Assembly: GCF_000379765.1 (NCBI RefSeq) | Contig: NZ_KB903487.1 | Location: 294,057-358,056 of the forward strand | Length of the DNA: 64,000 nt | Origin: Flexithrix dorotheae DSM 6795 | GTDB taxonomy: Bacteria > Bacteroidota > Bacteroidia > Cytophagales > Flammeovirgaceae | Direction of reading: 5' to 3' | Shown: positions 1 through 9,724 of the stretch, piece after piece | Layout: each line of letters begins with the position of its first letter | Numbering within the stretch: the stretch's first letter is position 1 | Program-made: the position numbers and the translations under genes | The notes under the pieces: generated by a model | Database searches by the model: none | What the model was told of the DNA's origin: nothing | Seen by the model: only the letters and a program-made list of their open reading frames with translations

Positions 1-2
1 CT

Positions 3-3000
3 GAAGCAAAAAAGAATGCTGAAAATTTAATGACAAATGCATTCATTTGTTATGCCACTGAAGATATAGAGAGAAGGGATGAAATTAATAGAGAATTGCT
101 GCGTCACGGTTTTACTACCTGGACCCACCAAAATGATATTCAAAAGGGAGTAGATTACGATCAGGCTATTGAAGAGGGTATAGAAAGGGCCGATAATTTA
201 TTATTTTTCCTTTCTCCAAATGCTGTAAAATCCGAATATTGCCTGAAAGAACTGGAACATGCCCAGAAGTATAATAAAAGAATTTTCCCCCTATTACTAT
301 CTCCAACTGATGAAAAGGAATTACCGGATGTAGTCAAAAAACTGCAATATATAGACTTTACGGAAAAAGCCTCTTTTCAGGATGCTACCAATGCTTTAAT
401 TGGTCAGCTTAACAAGGATAAACGGTATTATGAAAAACATAAAGTATTTCTGGCTCAGGCTTTAAAATGGGAAAGGCAGGGTAAAAACCCAAGTATCCTT
501 TTAAGGGGATATAACCTGCAAAATGCTCAGGCCTGGTTGAAAATTGGCCAGAAAAGAGACTATCATTTGCCCACCAGGCTGCATGAAAAATTTATAAAAG
601 AGAGTACGGAATATAGTGGGCAGCAAAATATAGAGGTTTTTGTTTCTTATTCCAGAACCGATGGAGATTTTGCCCGGAAAGTAAATGAGCAATTACAACT
701 CAATGGAAAAACTACCTGGTTTGATCAGGAAAGTATTGCAGAAGGTTCTGACTTCCAACAGGAAATTTACAAAGGCATAGAAAGTGCCGATAATTTTTTA
801 TTTATCATTTCCCCTGATGCCGTACAGTCGGAATTCTGTGCGGATGAAGTGGCCTATGCTTCCCAACTAAATAAAAGGTTTATTACCTTAAGATACAGGG
901 AAACAGATCCGAAGATTATGCCTCCTGCTCTGGCTGCGGTGCAGTGGATTGATTTTGAAAAGGAGGATTTTATTACCGCTTTTAGCCAATTAGTCAGGAC
1001 ACTCGATACGGACAGAGAACATTTGCAGGCTCATACCAAATGGCAAAGAAGAGCCATGGAATGGAATGACAAAGGGAAAGATAAATCACTTCTACTCAGA
1101 GGGAGTGAATTTACCATAGCTGATGTTTGGTTTAGAGAGTCGGTGGAAAATAATAAAAAACCTGAACCAACTAGTTTACAGGAAGAATTTATTGAGGAAA
1201 GCCAAAAAGCGATTAATGCCAGCCTTTTAAAAGAAAGACGTACGACTAAAAGGCTTAGAATCTTGCTCTGGGCATCCATAGTGGCTTTAGTTTTTGCTTT
1301 GGGAGGATTGTATTATGCTTTCCAAAAAGAAATGGAGGCAATAGAAAATGAAAAAATTGCAGAAGAAAAAGCTGAGGAGGCTTTAGCCGCAAAAGCAAAT
1401 GCAGTTAAAGCTCAGGAGGATACTGAAAAAGCCTTACAGAAAGTGAGAGAGGAACAGGATAAAGTTTCTAAAGCCCTTGAAGCTTTGAAGGATAAACAAG
1501 ATGAACTTGAAAAGGAAAAGAAGTCTGCGCTTCAGGCCAGAGACTATGCAAGAGTAAAACAAATTGAAGCAGAAGAAGCCAAACTCAAAGCTGAAAAGTC
1601 GGAAATGGCTACTTTGTTGGCAAAATCTGAAGTCGAACTCCAGGGATTGACCATTGGGGATGCTACCAAAGCACTACAAATTGCGAAAAATGATCCTACC
1701 TTGGCTTTAAGGGTTGCCCACAGAGCTTATCAAAAGAATCCTATAGAAGGAATTGAACAGATAATTTACGATATCTACAATGAAAATGAATTCTATAGTC
1801 ATAGTCTGGAGGATCATCAGGACAATATATATACTGTTTCTTTTTCCCCGGATAATCAGACCTTTATTAGCGGGGGAAGAGATTCCAAAGCGAGATTGTG
1901 GACAAAGAATGGGGATTTAAAGTTTATTTTTGAACAGCACACTAATACTGTACTGAGTTCAGCATTTAATAGCGATGGAAGTTTAATCATCACAGGTAGC
2001 TTTGATAAAACTGCACTATTATGGAATGAAAAAGGGGAAATAAAAGCAGAGTTTATCGGTCATACTCTGCCGGTTTGGGGAGTGGATATTTCTCCTGATG
2101 ATAAATATGTGGTCACAAGTGCCAAGGATTCTACAATTAAATTATGGGATATTAATGGCACATTAATTAGAGAATTCAGGCATGATAAAGGGGTGGGAAC
2201 GGTGAAATTTTCTCCGGATGGACAATATATTCTTTCTGGTAGTGAAGACAATACTGCAAAACTCTGGAATTTACAAGGAGAGGAACTTTTAAAGTTTCAA
2301 CATCAGGATGATGTGGAATCGGTCGCATTTTCTCCGGATGGCACAAAAATTCTGACTGGAAGCTGGGACAGAACCACTAAATTGTGGGATATCAATGGGA
2401 ACCATTTAAAAACCCTGGAGTCAGATTATACATCCACGGTATCTTTTTCCAAGCCCCATGGCAGGTTTATTCTTACTGGAGGGAATGATAAATCACTTAA
2501 ACTTTGGGACTTGGAAGGAAACCTTTTGAAGGTTTATAAAGGACATAAAGCTGCGATAAGATCCGCAGCATTTTCTGATGATGGCAATATGATTGTGTCG
2601 GGAGGGCTGGATCACACGGTAAAAATCTGGCCGATTGAAGGGAAAACTTATTTGCCCTTTCGCGATGGGGGTAGCTCCATTAATTCATTCGCCTTTTCTA
2701 AAAAGGATAATTCTATTTTAATGAAGGGACTAAACCATAAGGCCGAATTAAAAAATATAAATGGGGATATTATTAAATCGTTTGTCGGGCACGAAGATCA
2801 TGTAAGAGATGTCTGCTTTTCGAAGGAGGCAGATACCATACTTACAGTAGGTAAGGATAAACAGGCAATTTTATGGAATCTTGATGGCGAAGAAATATTT
2901 TCTGTACAAGACCAGGCCAGACTTCGTCAGGCCGCTTATTCCCCCACAGGAAAACATTTTGCTACCGGAAATGATGATTATGAAATAGTTGTTTGGAACC

Positions 3001-6000
3001 TTGATGGATCCGAAGAAAGCAGGTTTAAAGGTCACGAACAAAGAATTACATCATTAGAGTTTTCTTCTGATGGGGAGTCTTTACTCTCTACAAGTGCAGA
3101 TGGAAAGGCCAAAATCTGGTCTATTCATGGGGATATACTTACCAAAATTGAAAACTATAAGGAATACATTTTCTTTGGTTGTTTCTCTCCTGATAACAAA
3201 TCAATTCTATTATCAGGAAAGGATAATACCGCAAAAATCTATGATAGAAAAGGGAATCTGACGCAAAGTTTTGAGGGACATACCAGCTATGTTATCTCAG
3301 CGGCATTTTCACCAGATCAGAAAATGGTGGTTACAGGAAGTACCGACAGAAGTGTAAGGCTTTGGGATATGGATGGTAATATCATCAAGATTTATAATGA
3401 CCATAAGGATATTGTAAACTCTGTATTATTTTCCCCTGATGGGAAATACATTTTATCTGCATCGGATGATGATGAAGTATTGGTAAGGGATGCCATTCAT
3501 GCTCCTTTCTCTTTTATTGCAAAAGGGAAAATTCCCGAATTTTCTTTAAAAGCATTTGCTTTGGAAGGACTTGATGTCACTGAGGATTTCTTAGCTCTTG
3601 GAAATACCAATAAAATTATTGAGGCTGGTTTCTTTTATGATTCTTTGGCTGAACACACTTCTAAGTCTCACCAGAAACTAGAATACCTTTTGGCGGCTAA
3701 TAAAATTTTTGAGGAATTAGTGAAGGAAGATAAAATTCTGGATGGATATACCAGGTTAGAAATTCAGCTAAAAATACTAGAAGGCAATAAAAAGGCTGCG
3801 CAGATTCAAAGTGAAATATTTGAAAAACATAAAAATGCGGCTATTTCCCAACAAAAGGTTATTTACTATAACAAGGCTTTTAATCCACCAAATAATTCAA
3901 TTTTAAGCACGGAATATAAAGTATTGTGGAGTTACCATCAGAAAGCCGGTGATTTTAAAGAGGCAGTAATCGCTAAGGAAAATGAAATTAATTCTTTATT
4001 GGAGACAAAAAAGAAAGGGCCAGCTTACAATAGCACTTTATCCGAAGCATATATTGCATTATCCCATGACCTGATACTTTTAAAATCATTTGAAAAATCT
4101 CTGGAGGCAGCCAAAAAAGGTATGGATTTAAACCCAAATAATAGCCATGCCAAATCTCAATTGGCAATTGCCTACATTTTTAATAATCAATTGGAAAAGG
4201 CCAAAGGCCTGATACATGAACTAAAATCCAGCAAACTCATTCATAGGGAAAGTATTTATGAAGATTTCTTTGTGGATAATAGAAATAGCTGGTGGAAGGG
4301 AGATGAAAATTATCTGGGTAGGGTAGAGAATGGATATTATCATTTTGAAAGCATGATTGATAAAGGGGCATGGTCAGCTCCTGAAATTGATCTGGATGAA
4401 AGCCGGGATTTTGAAATTGAAATGAAAATTAAATACCTGAAAGGGAAGAAAAATAATTCTCTGGATCTGGTTTGGGGAAAAAGTGATGATGAAAAATACA
4501 CTTTCGGATTTTCTGCCAATGGATATTATGTAATCCGAGGTTTTCTTGAGGAGGAATGGCAGGATTTTAAGGAATGGACGAAGTCGGATATTGTGAGTGG
4601 AAATGAATATAATAAGCTTACTGTAAGGAAGATAGGAGGTAATTATTATTTCTTCCTGAATGAAACTTATGTGCATTCTATGCCATTTAAGGCTTTGCCT
4701 GGAAAAAGAACGGGGGCAAATGTTTTAGCTAATACTGCCATGGCAGTAGATGACTTTAAAGTGAGTTATCTTAATGTAGAACTTCAGGCTTCCCAAAGTG
4801 ATGAAAATTTGGAAATCAAAAGCCAGGAATCTCCAATTTTAAAGGAATACAGTTATACCATAGGAAAGAAATTTCTGGAAGATATTAAGCATTTAGAAAG
4901 TGAAGGGATAACACACCAATCTTTTGAAAAGATTATTCCTCTATTGGTGGATAATGTGGAATTACTAAGATTGAATAAAATTGATGCTCAATACTTTTTA
5001 AATTCTTCAGAACCCTCAGAAGTTTATGAAGCCATCAATATCTATGAAGAAAGGGTTGGAAAAATACCGTCTTATGAAACTGAAAAACTGGCCGATACCT
5101 ATCAGGTAATAGCAAATTTATATGAAAAATATTTTGCCCTGGGCGGGGACAGGGTAGTAAAAGTGGATGCGGGAAGTGCTTATTGGAATTTATCCTGGTA
5201 TAAATTATTTACCAAAGATTTTGGAATAGCCGAGAAAGCAGTGAAAAGAGGAGTTGAGCTTGAGGCAGAAGAAGGTATTTACACCAATTTGCCAACAGCT
5301 TATCTTTTCGGAGGGAAAAAAGAGGAAGCTTTGAAATTTTATAGAGAGTGGAAAGAAAAGCCATATGGAACTGGCGTGTTCAGAGAGGCATTCCTTTTGG
5401 ATTTAGAGGACCTGGAAAATGCGGGGATTACCAGTAAGGATGTACCTGATGCAAGGGTTGAACTTACCAAATTTACACCTGAATCCATCAAGAAAGGTTG
5501 GGTTAATGTCCCTTTTTCAAAAATCGATGCCGCATTATATTGGCCTAATAATGCAAAAGTTTACTTGTTTTACAAAGATGAATATGTGAGATGGGATACT
5601 AAATCCAATACGCTGGATGAAGGTTATCCGGTAAAAACTGCTGATTACTGGCCGGGCGTGGATTATGATCAAATTGATGCAGCAACATATTGGCCAAGTA
5701 ATAAAAAAGCCTATTTCTTTAGAGGAAATGAATATTTGAGATTTAATGTGGAGCTAAATCAGGTTGATCCGGGATACCCAAAATTAATAAGTGATAAAAC
5801 ATGGCCTGGGCTTATTTTCGATCATATAGATGCGGTAATTACCCTTGAAAATGGGAAATCTTACTTCTTTAGTAAAGATGAATACATCCGATACGATGTG
5901 GAACTGGATAGGGCTGATCCAGGTTATCCAAAGAAAATTAGTGAACTCAACTGGTATGGTCTTGACTTTAATCATGTGGATGCCGCTCTGGTTTGGAAAT

Positions 6001-6062
6001 ATCCGAAAATCATTTATTTCAATAATGATCAGTACGATATGTGGGGAATTGAAAAACAATAA
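3..6062 (+). CDS. Giant TIR-TIR-TM-coiled coil-14xWD40-TPR-LamG-like-4xhemopexin protein (5' end outside window)
   Basis: Numbering is from the first ATG (position 30, 2010 residues), but the frame stays open to base 3, so the start is probably upstream. Two TIR domains (about 1-125 and 200-325) each end in the same linker (W..G....LLRG.....A..W, then FI.ES). Each carries the Glu expected at the NADase catalytic position (E74 in CLKEL, E273 in ADEV). A basic stretch KERRTTKRLR precedes one hydrophobic segment (about 411-430), then a Lys/Glu/Ala coiled coil (to about 545). Fourteen WD40 repeats (about 590-1155) would make two seven-bladed propellers. Helical TPR-like repeats follow, then a LamG/concanavalin-like domain (about 1410-1585), more TPR, and four hemopexin repeats (about 1828-2010; motifs IDAA.YW and DPGYP). 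The positive-inside rule places the TIRs in the cytosol and everything after the membrane segment outside. Role is inferred: a TIR signalling or NAD-cleaving receptor. Domain calls are firm; ligand and function are unknown. Confidence 0.9.
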   Translation, partial: EAKKNAENLMTNAFICYATEDIERRDEINRELLRHGFTTWTHQNDIQKGVDYDQAIEEGIERADNLLFFLSPNAVKSEYCLKELEHAQKYNKRIFPLLLSPTDEKELPDVVKKLQYIDFTEKASFQDATNALIGQLNKDKRYYEKHKVFLAQALKWERQGKNPSILLRGYNLQNAQAWLKIGQKRDYHLPTRLHEKFIKESTEYSGQQNIEVFVSYSRTDGDFARKVNEQLQLNGKTTWFDQESIAEGSDFQQEIYKGIESADNFLFIISPDAVQSEFCADEVAYASQLNKRFITLRYRETDPKIMPPALAAVQWIDFEKEDFITAFSQLVRTLDTDREHLQAHTKWQRRAMEWNDKGKDKSLLLRGSEFTIADVWFRESVENNKKPEPTSLQEEFIEESQKAINASLLKERRTTKRLRILLWASIVALVFALGGLYYAFQKEMEAIENEKIAEEKAEEALAAKANAVKAQEDTEKALQKVREEQDKVSKALEALKDKQDELEKEKKSALQARDYARVKQIEAEEAKLKAEKSEMATLLAKSEVELQGLTIGDATKALQIAKNDPTLALRVAHRAYQKNPIEGIEQIIYDIYNENEFYSHSLEDHQDNIYTVSFSPDNQTFISGGRDSKARLWTKNGDLKFIFEQHTNTVLSSAFNSDGSLIITGSFDKTALLWNEKGEIKAEFIGHTLPVWGVDISPDDKYVVTSAKDSTIKLWDINGTLIREFRHDKGVGTVKFSPDGQYILSGSEDNTAKLWNLQGEELLKFQHQDDVESVAFSPDGTKILTGSWDRTTKLWDINGNHLKTLESDYTSTVSFSKPHGRFILTGGNDKSLKLWDLEGNLLKVYKGHKAAIRSAAFSDDGNMIVSGGLDHTVKIWPIEGKTYLPFRDGGSSINSFAFSKKDNSILMKGLNHKAELKNINGDIIKSFVGHEDHVRDVCFSKEADTILTVGKDKQAILWNLDGEEIFSVQDQARLRQAAYSPTGKHFATGNDDYEIVVWNLDGSEESRFKGHEQRITSLEFSSDGESLLSTSADGKAKIWSIHGDILTKIENYKEYIFFGCFSPDNKSILLSGKDNTAKIYDRKGNLTQSFEGHTSYVISAAFSPDQKMVVTGSTDRSVRLWDMDGNIIKIYNDHKDIVNSVLFSPDGKYILSASDDDEVLVRDAIHAPFSFIAKGKIPEFSLKAFALEGLDVTEDFLALGNTNKIIEAGFFYDSLAEHTSKSHQKLEYLLAANKIFEELVKEDKILDGYTRLEIQLKILEGNKKAAQIQSEIFEKHKNAAISQQKVIYYNKAFNPPNNSILSTEYKVLWSYHQKAGDFKEAVIAKENEINSLLETKKKGPAYNSTLSEAYIALSHDLILLKSFEKSLEAAKKGMDLNPNNSHAKSQLAIAYIFNNQLEKAKGLIHELKSSKLIHRESIYEDFFVDNRNSWWKGDENYLGRVENGYYHFESMIDKGAWSAPEIDLDESRDFEIEMKIKYLKGKKNNSLDLVWGKSDDEKYTFGFSANGYYVIRGFLEEEWQDFKEWTKSDIVSGNEYNKLTVRKIGGNYYFFLNETYVHSMPFKALPGKRTGANVLANTAMAVDDFKVSYLNVELQASQSDENLEIKSQESPILKEYSYTIGKKFLEDIKHLESEGITHQSFEKIIPLLVDNVELLRLNKIDAQYFLNSSEPSEVYEAINIYEERVGKIPSYETEKLADTYQVIANLYEKYFALGGDRVVKVDAGSAYWNLSWYKLFTKDFGIAEKAVKRGVELEAEEGIYTNLPTAYLFGGKKEEALKFYREWKEKPYGTGVFREAFLLDLEDLENAGITSKDVPDARVELTKFTPESIKKGWVNVPFSKIDAALYWPNNAKVYLFYKDEYVRWDTKSNTLDEGYPVKTADYWPGVDYDQIDAATYWPSNKKAYFFRGNEYLRFNVELNQVDPGYPKLISDKTWPGLIFDHIDAVITLENGKSYFFSKDEYIRYDVELDRADPGYPKKISELNWYGLDFNHVDAALVWKYPKIIYFNNDQYDMWGIEKQ

Positions 6063-6102
6063 TTTAAATTTTAAAAAATATATTGAATTTACAACTTAGT
6101 AA

Positions 6103-6143
6103 AAAATACCCTGAGCAGATTTTCATTCTGCTCAGGGTATTTT
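6103..6143. terminator. Bidirectional terminator between the TIR gene and the lipoprotein gene
   Basis: Perfect 17-bp stem (6103-6119 with 6127-6143) containing taccctgagcaga, 7-base loop, A-run on the left and T-run on the right. It lies between two convergent genes and can serve both. Confidence 0.9.
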
Positions 6144-6145
6144 AT

Positions 6146-6976
6146 TTAGTAATATGGCACTTTAATTTTCAAATCATCAATTCCTATAGGAGAAAAATCC
6201 TGCTGACCGGAAATAAGGACTTCCTTAATGTTTTTGCAATAATTGGATAAATTCCAACGCCCAACTCCTAAGGATTGCCAGTATTTCCAACCTCCTGAAG
6301 CTTCTTTAAACCAAAGCTGTATGGGTCCTTTTACCACTTTAATTTCCAGTAAATCGAATTTTCTACTGGGATTTTCATAATCATAAACATACACTTTTAT
6401 CCAATGATCTCCGGAGTGAGTAAATAATTCTCTGTTTTGTAATGTCGGATCAAAATTTAAACAGGAACTACCGGATGGTTTTCCAAAGTTCCCGGAGGAT
6501 AAAAAACAAGGCTCAAAATGTTGATATGTCAAATGGTAATGATTGTATTCACTTCTGAATCCTTCATTATAATTTGCTCCATCATTTTCCTTAACATGTA
6601 CCCATCCGGTACCAATTTTCTGGATATAGTAGGGCCAGAAGGTAAAGGTGTTTCTCGCATTGTCCGGGATAATAGTTAAAGCCATTTTATCATGAAAATC
6701 CACATAATCAGTGGGGCCGTAAGAAGATATTCTCGCATTAGAATTGCCGTTATCAGGGAAAACAAGGTTATCAGGTTCTGTTGTTAGTAAATCGTTTTTG
6801 GGTTCTGTGGATTCAGTCGGAGCTATTTCTACGGCTTTCGCATCTTCTGTCACTTGTAAATGTTCTTCAGGGGCAATCTCTTCCTCTGTTTCTTTAGTAC
6901 AATTCGTGAAAATCATTATAAATAAAGCAGGAATTAGGAGGAGTTTTAAAGGTTGGGGGAACTTGGTAGTTTTCAT
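6146..6976 (-). CDS. Predicted lipoprotein of unknown function
   Basis: A start ten codons further upstream is possible (to 7006), but the Met at 6976 directly begins a lipoprotein signal peptide: MKTTKFPQPLK, a hydrophobic core, then the lipobox FTNC. The mature protein starts with a Glu/Pro/Thr-rich linker of about 60 residues. Two likely beta-rich parts follow: a middle region with HDKMALTIIPDNARN and several Trp/Tyr/His, and a C-terminal part beginning GPIQLWFKEASGGWKYWQ that resembles a carbohydrate- or matrix-binding sandwich. Four Cys in the mature part could form disulfides. I do not recognise the family. It stands alone on the minus strand, converging on the TIR gene through a shared terminator. 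Probably anchored in the outer membrane; ligand unknown. Confidence 0.75.
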   Translation of the reverse strand: MKTTKFPQPLKLLLIPALFIMIFTNCTKETEEEIAPEEHLQVTEDAKAVEIAPTESTEPKNDLLTTEPDNLVFPDNGNSNARISSYGPTDYVDFHDKMALTIIPDNARNTFTFWPYYIQKIGTGWVHVKENDGANYNEGFRSEYNHYHLTYQHFEPCFLSSGNFGKPSGSSCLNFDPTLQNRELFTHSGDHWIKVYVYDYENPSRKFDLLEIKVVKGPIQLWFKEASGGWKYWQSLGVGRWNLSNYCKNIKEVLISGQQDFSPIGIDDLKIKVPYY

Positions 6977-7265
6977 GCTTGAATAGGGGTTAGGTAAAAA
7001 AATCAAAAGTTTGGGAAGGCCTGGCCGGGTTCTTTCAGTTTTTACGAAATTCCTTTTTTATTGGAGAATATTGATAGTGGGATTTAACTCATATTAAGGA
7101 AGTTATGGAAAAATGTGGGTAGGTTGAAATACCATTTAAAATCGTAAATTCCTTGTTTCAAGGATAAAGAATTCATTTTAAATTTTTATTTCCTTGATTT
7201 CAATAGGGAATTTTTCCTACCTTAAAAAAGTTTGTCCAAATTTTTACTTTTCACCTTCTAAAAAA

Positions 7266-8213
7266 ATGACTTCCCACAAGCCACTGATAGTACTTTTTTG
7301 TTATTTGATTAGCTTCTCATTAAACGCGCAACAAATTTCCAGGGAAGAATTGATTTTCCTGACCCCAAAATGGGAAGGGGAAAGGTTTGTCGATGGCAGG
7401 CCTAAAGTAGCTGAGGCAATTCTTGACCGAATGAGTCAGGTAACTCTGGAAGAAGCCTGGGCTGTGTTGAAGGGGGAAAACTTCAGATATCAATATGCGG
7501 ATGGGTGGATGTGTATTAACCCCGATAGTGTATTGGTAGGAAGAGCCGTTACAGCTATTTTTATGCCTGGTAGACCTGATATACACAGGGTGATTGATGA
7601 CAGAGGCCATAATCAGGATGGAAGAGTAAAATCACAAAACTCCTGGCCGATCGACTTACTGGTAAAAAGAGATGTTTATGTAGTTGACCAATTTGGAGCA
7701 CATGTAGATGGTCCAACTATTGGGGACAACCTGGGAAATTCCATTTTTGCCAAATCTGGTAATGGAATAGTTTACGATGGAGCTGTTCGGGATATTGACG
7801 GCTTGAAAGAAATTGGTGGCTTTACTTCATTTTTCAGGTCTTATCATCCATCCCACCATTTAAATAATCCCGATCAACAATTAAATACCACTTTAGTAGG
7901 AATAAATCAGCCTACCAGGATAGGCATGGCTACAGTAATGCCGGGAGATGTAGTGCTGGGTAGAGATGGCGGAGTAATATTTATCCCTCCACATCTGGCA
8001 GAAAAGGTGGTAAAAACATCGGAAATTGTAAGGCTTAGAGATATGTTTGGGCACCAGAGATTAAGGGAACAAAAATATACGCCCGGGCAGATTGATTCCC
8101 GTTGGTCAGATGAAATTGAGAAAGATTTTTCGCAATGGCTAAATGCCCATATCGATGACCTCCCCGTCCCAAGAGACCAGATACAGGAACTGCTTAAAAC
8201 AAGAACATGGTAA
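7266..8213 (+). CDS. Exported RraA / HMG-aldolase-like family protein
   Basis: The ATG at 7266 is chosen over one 24 codons upstream because it begins a signal peptide (MTSHKPLIVLFCYLISFSLNAQ). The body carries the RraA/4-hydroxy-4-methyl-2-oxoglutarate aldolase signature: GPTIGDNLGNSIFAKSGNG followed by YDGAVRDIDGL. R175 and D176 correspond to the adjacent Arg-Asp that activates pyruvate and the metal-bound water in HMG aldolases. About 315 residues is longer than classical RraA (about 160-230), with extra N- and C-terminal helices. It lies 41 bp upstream of a galactonate-dehydratase-like gene and probably forms an operon with it. The pairing suggests dehydration of a sugar acid followed by retro-aldol cleavage, here outside the cytoplasm. 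Regulation of RNase E is unlikely for an exported protein. Exact substrate unknown. Confidence 0.85.
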   Translation: MTSHKPLIVLFCYLISFSLNAQQISREELIFLTPKWEGERFVDGRPKVAEAILDRMSQVTLEEAWAVLKGENFRYQYADGWMCINPDSVLVGRAVTAIFMPGRPDIHRVIDDRGHNQDGRVKSQNSWPIDLLVKRDVYVVDQFGAHVDGPTIGDNLGNSIFAKSGNGIVYDGAVRDIDGLKEIGGFTSFFRSYHPSHHLNNPDQQLNTTLVGINQPTRIGMATVMPGDVVLGRDGGVIFIPPHLAEKVVKTSEIVRLRDMFGHQRLREQKYTPGQIDSRWSDEIEKDFSQWLNAHIDDLPVPRDQIQELLKTRTW

Positions 8214-8254
8214 AAAATCCTTTTTCTATCACCATTATTTAACTGAATAAAACT

Positions 8255-9541
8255 ATGAAAATGAAAACTAAATTGACAAATAGAAGATCATTTCTTTCTA
8301 AATCAATTGCTGCAGGAGCCATTAGCCCCCTGCTTACATTTGGGAATGAATTAGAGGCTGCTGTAGAGAAAACACCCAAATCCTCCATGCCTTCAGATCT
8401 GAAAATTTCCTCCATTAAATGTGGTTATATCAGGGATGGACATAGCCTGTTTGTGAAGATATATTCCAATCAGGACATCTGGGGTTGTGGAGAAGGCGTG
8501 GATGCTACACCAGGGACTTATCATTTGGTGAAAATGTTTGAAAAGCGGTTGGTGGGTAAAAACCCTTTGAATGTCCATCGGTTATTTGAAGACATTAGGA
8601 GAAGGGGCTTTTTTGAGGGTGCCCAGTCCGGAATGTTTGTGGCTGTGCTTACTGCGGTAGAAACAGCTCTTTGGGATTTGGCAGGAAAAGCATTAGAACT
8701 TCCCGTTTACCAGCTTTTGGGTGGAAAGTTCAGAGATAAAATTCGGGTTTATATGGATACAGCCCTTTATCAAAATAAATTACCCTCCCCTCAGGATTTT
8801 GCCAATGCCGCTAAAAAGGCTAAGGATATGGGATTTACAGCGGTAAAATTTGACCTTGACCAAAGCAATGATCCCAATAAATATGACCATTATAACTGGA
8901 CTGCAAGCCCTGCCGAGCTGCAAAGAATGGTTGATCAAATGTCTGCTGCAAGAGAAGCTGTAGGACCAAATATTGATATTTGTGCGGATATGCACGGTCG
9001 ATATGATGCAGTTACCGGGCAACAGGTTGCCAAATTACTTGAGCCGGTAAGGCTTATGTGGCTGGAGGAACCCATTCCTGCAGAAAATGTAGATGCTTAT
9101 AAACTGATTACCCAATCTACAAGTACACCTATTTGTGCCGGAGAAAATTTGTACCTGGCTCATGGTTTCAGAAAACTATTGGAAATCGGGGCGGTAGATA
9201 TCATTATGCCCGATTTACAAAAAGCTGGTGGTCTAGGAGAAGCCCAGCGAATAGCCAATTTATCCAATCTTTATTATGTTCCTTTTGCTCCTCATATGGT
9301 GGCATCTTATCTTGGAGCTATGGCTTCCTGCCATGTTTGTGCCTCTGTACCTAATTTTATGATTCTGGAATGGCAAATTTATTTTCATGAAAATCCTATG
9401 TTCAAGGAAATAGTCACTTTTGACGGAACCATGGTAGAAGACGGGTTTATTACACTTTCTGAAAAACCAGGTATAGGTGTGGAAATAAATGAGGAGGGAA
9501 TGAAAAAATACGCTACTGAAGGGATCCCATTTTTTGAGTAA
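8255..9541 (+). CDS. Tat-exported enolase-superfamily sugar-acid dehydratase (galactonate dehydratase-like)
   Basis: 428 residues. The N-terminus TNRRSFLSKS plus a hydrophobic stretch is a twin-arginine signal. The mandelate racemase/muconate lactonizing fold follows. Metal ligands are D245 (CADMHGR), E271 or E272 (WLEEP) and E297 (CAGEN); H247 and H347 (APHM) are candidate acid/base residues, and K198 lies in AVKFD. The 26/26 spacing of the three acids and the His at +2 and +102 match what I recall for E. coli D-galactonate dehydratase. Dehydration of an aldonic acid to a 2-keto-3-deoxy acid is therefore the best guess, with Mg2+ as cofactor. A start two codons later (Met3) is also possible. 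Cotranscribed with the RraA-like gene. The Tat signal is unusual because most homologues are cytosolic. Substrate is inferred, not shown. Confidence 0.87.
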   Translation: MKMKTKLTNRRSFLSKSIAAGAISPLLTFGNELEAAVEKTPKSSMPSDLKISSIKCGYIRDGHSLFVKIYSNQDIWGCGEGVDATPGTYHLVKMFEKRLVGKNPLNVHRLFEDIRRRGFFEGAQSGMFVAVLTAVETALWDLAGKALELPVYQLLGGKFRDKIRVYMDTALYQNKLPSPQDFANAAKKAKDMGFTAVKFDLDQSNDPNKYDHYNWTASPAELQRMVDQMSAAREAVGPNIDICADMHGRYDAVTGQQVAKLLEPVRLMWLEEPIPAENVDAYKLITQSTSTPICAGENLYLAHGFRKLLEIGAVDIIMPDLQKAGGLGEAQRIANLSNLYYVPFAPHMVASYLGAMASCHVCASVPNFMILEWQIYFHENPMFKEIVTFDGTMVEDGFITLSEKPGIGVEINEEGMKKYATEGIPFFE

Positions 9542-9724
9542 TTGATTTGATGATTTTTGGAAGGGAAAGTAATTTCTACTTTTTTAAATTTATTTAAGTG
9601 AGAATTTTCTATCAATCTGAAATTAAACTTTTTTAAGAAAAAATATAATCATATTTATAATATTGAACTTTTTATTGGGTTTTGATGGTATAATTACTAT
9701 AAAAAATATCACTTTAATTGCATA

